Source: Zychaea mexicana
Lineage: Eukaryota > Mucoromycota > Mucoromycetes > Mucorales > Lichtheimiaceae
Reading direction: 5' to 3'
NCBI RefSeq assembly: GCF_025766255.1
Contig: NW_026516707.1
Span: 62,001 to 126,000, forward strand
DNA: 64,000 nucleotides
A program made the position numbers and the translations under genes. Each line of letters begins with the position of its first letter. The first letter of the stretch is position 1. Under the pieces are notes generated by a model that searched no databases, was not told the origin of the DNA, and saw nothing but the letters and a program-made list of their open reading frames with translations. Below, in pieces: positions 1 to 9,732 of this stretch.

Positions 1-469
1 TTGTCTTGGTCATTGGACTTCTTGTTGGTTGTTCCGTTCTCTTGTTTCGGCTAATTGGAAATCAAAGAAACACTGGAAGGAACCTATCGGGAAACCTGCC
101 TGTGAAATGACAGGAACAGGAACATGGATGGTAGCTACTTGTCACTCTTGGAACGCCATTGGAGTCTTGCAACAGCCACGCTGACACGGGAACACGAGTC
201 TTCTTTTGTGGAGGGAAAGAAGGAAGAGCTGATCGTGTAACCATGGCCGCTGAAAGTGCGCGTGAAAGTGAGAGCCGGTGTTTTATAGTGGGTGGGAAGA
301 CAAAGTCTCTTTCTTCGTTTTACCCCGCTATAACCCACACACATATCACATATTCCCTCTCTCTTTCTTTCTCTTTCTTTCTCTTTTCTTCTTCAACCAA
401 CAACAACAACAACACACTCTCCTCCCCCCGTCTTCCTTCCCTTTCTTCTTTCTCACCTTTGCTGTTTCA
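1..469. other. Upstream region of the bHLH gene, no gene supported
   Basis: No open frame here looks like protein. From about 355 the plus strand becomes a long CT-rich stretch that runs into the start codon at 470. Such pyrimidine-rich leaders recur before several genes in this window, so this is probably promoter and 5' leader of the bHLH gene. The left-hand 300 bases show nothing I recognise. Confidence 0.4.
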
Positions 470-2478
470 ATGAATTACTCACAACCGAATCCTTCGCATG
501 CGTCATCCGTTCCCAGTCAGTCATTACCTCCACAGGAATGGTATACCCAGACAGCTCTCAGTAACAATTATGAGGCACCATTGCAGGAGCCCGTTCCATT
601 CGAGGGTAAGAAACATTCCGAGTTCGAAGCTTAATTTTTTATTTTCTTTGTTTTCGAGCTTGACGTTAATTGCTGTTTTTTCTGTCCCTCTTTTCAATTC
701 TATTTTATCTTGACAAAAAAAAAAAAGAATTCCAATTCACGTTTGGCTTGGGGCCTGACTTTGCCATGCCCGTACCTCTCGATATGCCGCCCATGAGTGA
801 CACACCTTTACTTGACGATTCACAGTTCCAAAACTTTGCAGCTGCTGCAGAAGCAGCAGTACCAACGATACCTTCTTCTTCCTCCTCCAATATGCATCAA
901 CAACAACAGTTACAAATACCATCCCACCATCACCAACAACAACCACTACTACCACCTCACCATCACCACCATCCGCAACAACCAAAACAGCCATCATCGA
1001 CCGTTTTAAACGAAGACGATCAAAGAGCATTTTCGCAGTTCCTGGATACCTTTTTCATGGACCAGGACATGCAGGTCGACCCACTGCCGAGTCACATGTC
1101 TTCGTTGTATGATGATCAATATCCTGCTCAAAACATGGAAGAACCACAACACCATCATCACCCCGCTCAGCAGCATCAGGACGAAGGCGAAGATGAAGAA
1201 CGGCGTCGGACATCCATCTTACGGTCTTTGGATGAACAAAAGCGACACCGTCAACGGTTTCTGACCGTCAATAACAATACCATGGACCAAAACAGTCATC
1301 CTAATCATCATCATCATCATCATCATGCTGTGGAATCCAATAAGGGTGCAACTTCATCGTCATCATCCTCTTCTTGGACAACTACCCCATCGCCATCTGC
1401 GGCATTCCGTCATGATGCCGTTTATTTAAAAAAAAGTGAAACCATTTCGTTTCCGCGACAACAGCAACAACAACAGTCACCACCTCATGTACCCACTATA
1501 CCAACACAGCAACCACAAGAACAATCCATGTCAACCTCCACAGCATCGTCATCAACACTGTATAAACGACCCAGTACCGATGATCATGATGAAATAGCAA
1601 TGAACAAAATGGCAAGAAAACGAGCTGATGGAACTGGAGGAGGCGGAGGCGGAGGCCCCACACGTTCCAGAAGCAGACCGCAAAAAGAGTTATTGTCAGA
1701 AGCTGAGAAACGGGCCAACCACATTGCTTCTGAACAAAAGCGGAGGACGACGATTCGCACGGGCTTCAAGGATTTGACGGAGATTGTGCCAACGTTGAAA
1801 AACATTAATAACAGCAAAAGCACAGTACTCTTCAAAGCGGTGGATTATATTCGGTACCTTGAAAAGCGAACCAGATCACTTAAAGACAAAGTCGGTGCAT
1901 TGGAGATGCGAGTACAGGTGGAAGGTCGAAAAGAAATCATTCTACAAGACCGTTCCACGTCGTCATCATCGTCTATGGTCGTCGATAGTGCTCCCGATGC
2001 TACTACAACGAGTACGAGTAGTACTAGTGGTAGCGGCAGTAATACCAATAACAGCAGTAATAGTCCGCTCAATCATCATCATCATCATCAGCAGCAGCAG
2101 CAGCAGCAACAACAACAACATACCAACAGCAGCAAGAGTCATAGCAAGGACGTAGCGGCATGCGCACAAGATGCTTTAGAAAAGCACAAGGAGCATTTGA
2201 AGAGTCTGATGCAATTTCAAGAACAACTGCATTTTCAGCAGAAATTGATGGCGCAGCATGAATTTGGTGGCTCACCTCCTCGACCCACCTCCAGAGCCTT
2301 CCGGCCCGTGCACGAGGAGAGCGATGCGCGCATGATGGGCTATTCCAATTCAACGACAAGTGCAGCAGCAGCAGCAGCAGCAGCACCTGCATCTTCTCGA
2401 ACCGATACCACCACCACCACCACCACTGTTACTACTGCTACCACTTCAGCAACTTCAAAGGCCACGGTCTCTGCATGA
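470..2478 (+). CDS. bHLH transcription factor with polyQ/polyH tracts
   Basis: Two exons, 470-605 and 728-2478, give 628 residues. The intron has GTAAGA and an A-rich acceptor, and phase is kept across the join. The basic helix-loop-helix lies at about residues 367-430: basic part EKRANHIASEQKRR, then a loop and a second helix ending in YIRYLEKRTRSL. A heptad-like extension could act as a leucine zipper. The basic region has the His-Glu-Arg pattern of E-box binders and resembles fungal INO4/Max-Mlx-like factors, so it probably binds CANNTG as a dimer in the nucleus. The rest is low complexity: Gln, His, Ser and Thr runs, an acidic stretch near residue 200, and polyA close to the C-terminus. 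Target genes cannot be read from sequence. The family call is firm; the subfamily is not. Confidence 0.9.
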
Positions 2479-2893
2479 AACTTGATTTACCCTCCCCTCC
2501 CCCCCTCTCTCTCTCCCCAAAGCTCAATCACATATATACACACACACACACACGTTCCCTCTCTTCTTTGCTTGTTTCTTCTCTTCTTCTTTTGTGTAAA
2601 ATGTCTTTTCTATTACTCTTTCTTGTCTTGCTTGTACATTTTAAAAATACTACTTACATCGTCAATAACAACAGCAACTGTGGAATGGAAAGCGCGTGGA
2701 ACGCCAAACAACACCGCCGCAACCACGTTTTGTTCCCTTTTATTACGTCGTTTAGACACTGCAATACTACTCCGTACGAACGTTCTAAAAAAAAAATTGT
2801 ATATTAAACGACACAACAGCAACCTTGGCAAAGAGACTGGAATGCAGACAACATCTCAATCACCAGATACTCTCTTTCTTTCTGAGTGTCTCA
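2479..2893. other. Intergenic, 3' region of the bHLH gene
   Basis: CT-rich and CA-rich stretches directly follow the bHLH stop codon. No convincing coding frame is seen. The right-hand part is promoter of the downstream secreted protein. Confidence 0.4.
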
Positions 2894-2901
2894 TATAAAA
2901 A
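2894..2901 (+). promoter_or_regulatory. TATA box of the small secreted protein gene
   Basis: TATAAAAA lies 91 bases upstream of the start codon at 2985, a plausible distance for a fungal TATA-driven gene. A second TATATAA at 2948-2954 is probably too close to the ATG to be the main element. Confidence 0.5.
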
Positions 2902-2984
2902 AGAGAGAGAGGGCATATCCTCCTTTCTTCCTTTTCCTGTTTCACCGTATATAACTTTCCGTTACTTGCAAAGAAAAAGAAACG

Positions 2985-3374
2985 ATGATGATCGCTGGAA
3001 CTATCCTCAAATCCTTGGTTGTTGTGCTGATGTTTGTCTGCATGATCCATGCCGCTGGCACTGGTGCGAAGAACGACAAGGGCCTTCTCGACTGCTCCAG
3101 CAAGGAACAATTGAAGGCTGCAAGCAACATGTGCATGTCGCACAGCAAGCCTAGCAACCACATTGCCTGTGTCTGCCAAGAAAGCATGCCCGTCTGCCTT
3201 GCTGCTGATATGACTGGTGCCATCACGCCGTCCGTTTGCAGCGACAAGACCTATGAAGCCTGTGTCAGTGCTTGTGCCACTTCCGTCATTGCCGTCAAGT
3301 GTGAAGGCAACAAGGCCAGCAAGTGTGTTTCCGCGGATGCTAAGGCCAAGAAGCACCTTTTGAGCCAAATCTAA
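2985..3374 (+). CDS. Small secreted cysteine-rich protein
   Basis: Single exon of 129 residues. The N-terminus is a clear signal peptide: a hydrophobic core with VVVLMFVCM, then a small-residue cleavage region near IHAAG at about residue 24. The mature part is about 105 residues with ten cysteines, an even number that fits five disulfides. Some are paired closely (IACVC, ACVSAC). There are no membrane segments and no GPI-type tail, so it is probably exported to wall or medium. A TATA box and a Lys/Ala-biased composition suggest good expression. The cysteine spacing does not match CFEM or hydrophobin patterns as I know them. Function unknown; calling it an effector would be speculation. Confidence 0.75.
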   Translation: MMIAGTILKSLVVVLMFVCMIHAAGTGAKNDKGLLDCSSKEQLKAASNMCMSHSKPSNHIACVCQESMPVCLAADMTGAITPSVCSDKTYEACVSACATSVIAVKCEGNKASKCVSADAKAKKHLLSQI

Positions 3375-3662
3375 GTGAATGATCATATGTATCCCCTCCC
3401 CACCCCCACCCCTCTCAACCCCAAATTCTCACTCCCATCCTATTCAACACCCCGCTCCTCACAAAAAGGACAATCTCGTCGTTTAACTTATTTTTTGTTG
3501 TTGTTGTTGTTGTTGGTGAATATATACGGGTTACATCATATGTATGAGTTGTTTGGAATGTGTGGATCAGAACAGGGTGTATGGAGCGATAACAATGGCG
3601 ATGATGGTACATAGTCTCTTTTATAATGGGTATAGTGGTTGTGTCTACGAATCGCAGTGGGA

Positions 3663-4139
3663 TCATGACGAGCTGGTGGTAACAAAACTCGGTGATCGAG
3701 CGTACTTTTTCAATAGCTCTTTGCGTCGACTCAGCCATGTTTCTCGTTTCTTTTGTTGTACACTGCGGTCTTCCTCTTCTTCTTCTTCTTCTTCGTCGTC
3801 GTCGGTGTGTTGCTGACCATATTGATGCTGTGGCTGTTGTTGTTGCTGGTTTTGTATTGATAAGGAAGACGACGACGGAGAAGGTGGCGCTGGTCGGTTC
3901 CACTGATAAAACGTTGAGGTCCGTTTTAAATAGCGTGAGCGAAATGACGAGGATAGCAATGGAGAACGTTCATCTCCTTCTTCCAACAGGCGATCAGGGG
4001 TTTCTTGTTGCTGTTGGCGTCGGACACACTTGTTCCAGCAACAGCAGTACAGGATGAAAGACGTAGTGACGAGTGCACTGACACCGAGAACACTCAAGGC
4101 GAGAATCGTCATGGTGTTGTCCATGGAGGTGCTCCACAT
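3663..4139 (-). CDS. Small single-pass membrane protein with acidic, Ser/Gln-rich tail
   Basis: Single open frame of 158 residues if read from the methionine at 4139. The frame is open further upstream to 4238, but that part looks like leader, and a CTTCTTCAG acceptor-like site sits before this ATG, so a 5'-UTR intron is possible. After eight residues comes one hydrophobic span (about 9-33, ILALSVLGVSALVTTSFILY), then a Cys cluster CCCWNKC and basic residues, which suggests a type III protein with palmitoylated juxtamembrane cysteines. The cytosolic part is low complexity: Gln runs, a DDDEEEEEEEE tract and a basic patch RRKELLKKYAR near the end. I recognise no family. It may be a small plasma- or vacuolar-membrane adaptor. 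Confidence 0.5.
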   Translation of the reverse strand: MWSTSMDNTMTILALSVLGVSALVTTSFILYCCCWNKCVRRQQQQETPDRLLEEGDERSPLLSSSFRSRYLKRTSTFYQWNRPAPPSPSSSSLSIQNQQQQQPQHQYGQQHTDDDEEEEEEEEDRSVQQKKRETWLSRRKELLKKYARSPSFVTTSSS

Positions 4140-4517
4140 TATAAATAAATTGTGTTTGTAGTCTGAAGAAGAAAGAAAGAAAGGAAAAGAGTAAACAAAA
4201 GAATGCAAATAGCGATGCGTGTGACCCCACTCACTCACTCACTTTTACTTTTTTGCATAAGTGTGTGAGAGGGACTGACTTGTAGCGTGCTATAAGAGGG
4301 TGATGCCCGCTGGTTTAGGCAATGGTTGGGAGCGGTGTGTGTGTGAATGAGCTGCTGATTGCGCGTGCCAGATTGCTATATCCTTGACCAGACCAGCAAC
4401 AACCGTCAGAGCAGTGTGTCACATGCCATGGTTTTTGGGCTCAGTGCTGCTAGTCTCTCTCATTTATCTTTTTCTTCTTCACTCGCTCTCGCTCTCACTC
4501 CCACTTTCTCTTTCTTT

Positions 4518-4520
<3 letters not shown>

Positions 4521-4549
<29 letters not shown>
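4521..4549 (+). repeat. (TC)n microsatellite in the AP180 leader
   Basis: About 14 TC units in the pyrimidine-rich region 34-62 bases before the AP180 start codon. Probably a length-variable 5' leader or promoter tract. Confidence 0.9.
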
Positions 4550-4556
<7 letters not shown>

Positions 4557-4582
4557 CTTCAGTGACACACCTACCTGCCAAT

Positions 4583-6729
4583 ATGAGTAGCATCATGGAT
4601 ACTGCAGTACGCAAGGCAACGCGTCTTGACTACCAGCCTCCGAAGCAAAAGCATTTGAACAGTAAGACAACCCTTTTCTCTCCTTTTCTTTCTTGTCAAG
4701 ACATTCTCTTCCTATATATGCTGAATCATGATGATTTCTGCTTTGTGTCGTTAGCTTTAAACGCATTGACCTTTCAGTATCCAGCCAGCGTCGGTGACAT
4801 CGTCGATTTGCTCGAACGACGACTGCGAGAGAACTCTTGGATTGTAAAATATCGAACCATCTAAATATGTGTTGTACGGCAAAAAGAAAAAGAAGAGATA
4901 TACACTCACACACACGCTAAAATTAACCGCTTGAAAAATCTAGGTCACTTTTAAAGTGTTAATCATTCTGCATACACTGATGAGAGAAGGCAATGGCGAC
5001 AAGGTCATTGCGTGCATTGACAGTCGACCATCTGCATTGGATACCACAAGAGTGCGAGAAAAGTCCTCTGGTAAAGCTATATGGAGAACAGAAAGGGGAG
5101 AGGGTGGGTGGGGGTGGTGGGGCGAGGAGAAAATACAAGGCAGACAAAAAATAGATTTTCATGCTAAAATTGCCCATGTGTATATTATATGCACGAAACT
5201 AGGAACACTGCAAATCCAAAACATTTACCTGTACTCACATTATCTTCAGCAGAAAGTACACGTTTTCCGGCAACTAGGGATGGATCACGTCAAATACACA
5301 ATGGCGCACAAAACGGGCAAGTTGCGACACTTGTCTGTTGCCAACGGATTATTGAAGGAAACCACCGTCGTACAGAAATTGATCGGCGCCTTGTTGAAGT
5401 GCAGTGTAAGTTTTTTTTTTATTTTTTTACATCTAGATCGCTCTATTGGAACCAGTTCTCAGACTTTTTTTTTTGCAATACACAGTTTCAATTTGATGAC
5501 GGCGATAATGGGATTGGACTCAATGCGTTCCGGCTACTTGTGGAGGATCTCTTTGTGTTGTTCCAGACCGTCAATGAAGCGATCGTCAACATTCTTGGTA
5601 TGTGCAAAAAGAAAAAAAAAATTGTGAACAGAAAGAAAGGAGGTTGACCAAGTAAAGTTGCCTTTCTCTATGGATTTCAATAAAAACAGAGCATTATTTC
5701 GCCATGCCAAAGCCAGAAGCACGGCTGTCACTAGAAGTGTATAAAAGGTTTTCGAAACAGACCGAGCATGTTGTGGCCTATCTGAACCGTGCAAGGATTT
5801 TGGAGAACGAGCTGGGAATCACTATTCCGGAAGCACGCCACGCTCCACTGTCATTAGCCACCGCTCTAGCTGAATACCTTAATGATGCTGAATCTTCTAC
5901 TTCATCTCCGAAACCGAAGCAGCAGCCCAAACAATCACGTAAGGCCCTCCCCTTTAACCCTTCCGTACGATCTCACAGTAGGAAAAAACAAAGTTATTGA
6001 CAAAACATCTATACAGCATCTAATACTACGCCTCTTACAACCAATGCAGCATCACAGCAACAACAACAACAGCAACAGCCTAAAGAGTTGATTGATTTCT
6101 TTGCTAGTCTGGAAAATGAGCAAACTGCGGTGCTAGCAACGCAACCGACTGGTATGGCAGCAGCATATAATCCATTCCGGACTACACCAGCACCAGTAGT
6201 AGCCGCTACACAGCCATCACCTTCAGCATCTTTATCCACAGCCGCACATAACCCTTTTCGAAGCACTGTAACACCTCAACAAAGCATATCTACACCTACT
6301 TTCAATACCACATCCACTACTGCTACTACTATTACAACTCAACCTACTAATAATAATGCATCTTTCGCCGACCTATCATTCTTTACTCAACCTATCACTC
6401 ATCAATCCCAACTACAAATACCACAATCACAGCAGCCAATGATGATGATGATGACGATGCCTAACACTCTAATGCAGCAACAACAACAACAACAACAACA
6501 ACCTACTACTACTTCAAACAACAAATTCAACCCGTTCGCTAGCCCTAATCCTTCTACTCCTGCTGCAACCCCAACAACACCGTTTCAACAACCCATGATG
6601 ACATCTTCGCTGTCTACGACGGCAATGGGAGGACCCGTAGGAGTCGCTATGAACAGTAATCCGTTCTTCAGCCATCAGCAACGACAGCAACAACCGCAAC
6701 CTGCACAACAGCAAGCAATGTGGTTCTGA
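4583..6729 (+). CDS. AP180/CALM-type clathrin assembly protein (ANTH domain)
   Basis: Seven exons: 4583-4661, 4755-4843, 4944-5070, 5203-5405, 5486-5597, 5690-5938 and 6017-6729, giving 523 residues with phase kept at every junction. The N-terminus has the ANTH PIP2-binding signature AVRKATR followed by PPKQKHL. The alpha-helical ANTH domain runs to about residue 260 (FKVLIILHTLMREG, LYSHYLQQKV, YKRFSKQTEHVV). The tail is Gln/Asn/Pro/Thr-rich and disordered, with four NPF motifs that bind EH domains of Eps15/Ede1-type endocytic factors. The protein should link PIP2 membranes, clathrin and cargo at endocytic sites, like yeast Yap1801/1802. The family call is strong. I did not see an unambiguous clathrin box. 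Confidence 0.93.
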
Positions 6730-6838
6730 GATTCAAAAAAGAGGGAACTGGAGGGGGTGGTGTGGTAGCAAAAAGTAAAAAGTAAGAAAAAAAAAAAAGC
6801 ACTCTTTATTTTTAGTCCACACACATAATAATAAAACC

Positions 6839-7557
6839 ATGTTCCTGGTGAACGCAACTCGTCAATCGGTCGTAACGAATGCTCGTCGTACATATGCCAC
6901 GTCTGCTAAGCCAAAGCGACGTGTTGGTGCTGTCAGCGGCGGGTAAACAACAAAAAAATAATTAAAATACTTGTAAATACCAACAATTAATGAGTAGTGA
7001 CATTGGTAGTAAAATTATGATTGTGTATATGCAGTGTCCTCGGTTTTATTGCTGGCGTCGGTGCTGCATTGGCCGTTTCAGATAGTTTCCATTTCCAGGA
7101 CGAATATGTAAAGTCGACGCGTCAATTAGCAGCATCGGTGGACGAGTTGCGCACTTCGACAGAAAAGGTAAATCACCTCGCAACTCGATATTTTCCCTTG
7201 TCAGGTCAAGGGGCAAAAAAAAACAAGCTAAATCAGTTCAACTAAACTTTGGAATTATAAGGTACGCGAATATGCCGATAGTGTCGAACGTGTTGATCGC
7301 GATTTCGCTCAAGTGAAAGCCCAGTCTGTCAGCGCAAAGGATCTGGAACAACTTAAGCGCGATATCTACAAATTACACGTACGTTTGTATACTAGCGAGC
7401 GTAAGAGTGGCGCGCGGCGTTGGTGTGCTTTATACGATCGTTGTAGGATGATTTATACTCAATGTTTGATCTATTTAAATAGGATACCATGAGCCATGAC
7501 CATGTTGAGTTGAAAGCACGCGTTTGGAAGATGGGTAAATATCCATATACGGCGTAA
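6839..7557 (+). CDS. Small putative mitochondrial membrane protein
   Basis: Four exons, 6839-6942, 7035-7167, 7262-7378 and 7483-7557, give 142 residues with good splice sites and phase. The first 25 residues are Arg/Ser/Thr-rich with no acids and read as a mitochondrial targeting sequence (ARRTYATSAKPKRR). A Gly/Ala-rich hydrophobic segment GVLGFIAGVGAALAVS at about residues 35-50 could span the inner membrane. A heptad-type coiled coil follows (QLAASVDELRTSTEKVREYADSVERV) through about residue 115, then a short conserved-looking tail. Only 109 bases separate it from the AP180 stop codon. I recognise no named family. Topology and location are inferred. Confidence 0.7.
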
Positions 7558-8495
7558 GGAGAGAGGGGTTGAAAAAAGTCAAAGTGAGAATGGGAAGCTA
7601 ACTACTTGCTTTATATACGAAACGTAGAGCACCGATCTTAGAAAAATGAATCTTTCGTTTGACAGTATAGTATAAAAAAGGCCTTGTTGGATTAGATATT
7701 GCTTTTGCCTTTCTTTGTAGTTTGCAATATATACATAACGATGTAAATCATGTACAAAACGACGAATCAGTGGAGCCCCATGTCTTATTTATGGTGATCA
7801 TTTGTTGGCCTGGGTAACCTCTCCATTATTATCATCACTGTTATCAGGAGAAAAAAAAAAGTTGTATACATAGTATAGTAAAACCTGTTTCCATAAATCA
7901 TACACGATCAAACATGGCACCCCATCGATCTTGGGATATCCTCGTTGCCCCGCTTTTTAAACCCAAGTCTTGTCCTCTAGTCACAATACCGTAGTTTCAG
8001 CAGGAGCTATCATCTTTGGTAGGGGTTGCTAGCAATGAAGTAGTGCAGGGTTTGCGATAGGCGCAGAGCACTTTTTATATGTCGATTATGAAATGTCCCT
8101 CAATTGGATAACCTTGGAAATTGTCGATCTGTGTACAGTAGATGAAAACAGGTCATCATCCAATGCTTTCCAGACACAAATAAAGAGTGCTACGTTTTGG
8201 CTCCTCCATGTGCTCCAGTGTATCGGTCTTGTTGTACATGTGCTAGGTAGGACGAGTGACAAGAATGTAAAACTACCTTGTCTTTCCTCTGTATCTTGAC
8301 ATGTCTTTGTTGTTGTTGTATTATGATAATGTTATTATGATTATGATGGATGCTGATGATTTAAAAATATAGGAGATAAGGAGTGGAGAGAATACTTTGA
8401 TACATTCGGGAGCGAGAAGCACCGTTTACGCATAGGATGGAGAGAATGGTTTTGTTGTGTAAGGTGAGTGTTTAGAGGGAAGGGGAGGAGGGTAA
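7558..8495. other. Intergenic, no gene supported
   Basis: Between the small mitochondrial protein and the G-gamma stop codon I see only broken frames. A short minus-strand frame ending at 7808 follows an AACAG acceptor-like site, but it has no partner exon and is not called. The right half is probably the G-gamma 3' UTR. Confidence 0.4.
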
Positions 8496-8670
8496 TCACA
8501 TTAAAGCACAGGCGCATTCACCCACAGGCTCTGCGAATGGATCAGGACTTCGACTGCCCCAGACCGACGGCACCATCATGTCTGGATTCGTTTGACAATA
8601 ATCGATCAGCCTAAATTCAATAACTTGGAGCAGGTGCTCCCGTGACGTTTAATATAAACATTCTCCATTG

Positions 8671-8701
<31 letters not shown>

Positions 8702-8859
8702 ATCGGTTGTTGTATTGTTCAAAAAGATTGAAAGAGAAAAACTTACGATCGACTGGCTTCAGAAACAGGAATACGTGGAATTTCAAGCTGTTCTTTCAAC
8801 TTGTCGTTCAGCTCAAGGATCTTTCGGAGTTTGGCTTCGGATACTGTTTGTCGAACCAT
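8496..8859 (-). CDS. STE18: Heterotrimeric G-protein gamma subunit
   Basis: Two exons, 8747-8859 and 8496-8610, give 75 residues. The intron has GTAAGT and TTTAG. The N-terminal helix (KLRKILELNDKLKEQLE) is the coiled coil that pairs with G-beta. The second half carries IPVSEASRSLIDYC and MVPSVWG, hallmarks of fungal G-gamma proteins. The C-terminus is CALM, a CAAX box with Met favouring farnesylation, and a cysteine two residues before it (CAC) could be palmitoylated as in Ste18. It should anchor G-beta-gamma at the plasma membrane in pheromone or nutrient signalling. Length and motifs are complete, so the call is confident. Confidence 0.92.
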
Positions 8860-8975
8860 GGTTGCAGTTGTGTTATGTTTTGTTGTGCGTCACGGTTCGT
8901 GTATGGCGGTGTGAGAGTGGGTAAGCGTTGGCGTGCGTGTAAATACGGTGGTGGCAGGAAAGAAGAGAAGGACAG

Positions 8976-9012
<37 letters not shown>

Positions 9013-9301
9013 AAGAGAGAAGGAAAAAAAGGAAAAGGAAGCAAAAAAAAAAAAAAAAAAAGAAGGAGTAAGGAGCTTGAACGATGATGGAAGGGGGGTA
9101 AAGGACTGGTTAATGAGGGGAGTATGGGGTCCACTTGGCATGTTAATGAAAAAAAAAAAAAAAAAACATAGCTCATCCTAAATGGCTGTCGTGCAACCAC
9201 CGCCCTTTTTATGTCGTTCTCACTCTCTCCAAGTGCTACTACTACTTATTTACATCACTAGAGCATTATCTACTATAGTTGTCCCTCTACTGCCTGTTGG
9301 C
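8860..9301. other. Upstream region of G-gamma and 3' flank of XPF
   Basis: Holds a long GA-rich tract (8985-9010) and two A runs near 9044-9061 and 9150-9166. On the minus strand this is a CT-rich leader in front of G-gamma. It also contains the 3' end of the XPF transcript. No gene is supported. Confidence 0.5.
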
Positions 9302-9685
9302 CTATTGTGGCTGTTGACCAGCTCGGTGGTGGATGAATTGATGCAGTTTCCTTGCTGGCTCTTCGCCAATCAGCTTCTTCAGATCCTCCACAGAAAGCCT
9401 AAACAGCTGCTGTAAGTTTTCGACAGCGTTCATCAAGATCTTGTAGTTCTTGGACGTTACACCAGGCAGACTGCGCAGTATATCCTGCATACATATATTT
9501 AATTTACATCGAGTTCTTTGGTGTGTGTGTGTGTGTGTGACCTAAGAATCCTTGCATTCTCTTACCTGGGGTGTCATGTTGTAGGCACTGTTCACATCGT
9601 CGGTGCTCTCTGCCCCGACCAAAACTGCCTTTTCTACTTCGGGTTCCTCTTCACTTTTCTATCATAAAGCTTAGTGCATTGCACT

Positions 9686-9732
<47 letters not shown>

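Noticed and set aside
2856..3386. 176-codon minus-strand open frame
   Set aside because: Antisense to the signal-peptide-bearing secreted protein, which has the better start, TATA box and composition.
7800..7860. Minus-strand short exon ending GEVTQANK
   Set aside because: Has an AG in front but no upstream exon in phase; left as G-gamma downstream sequence.
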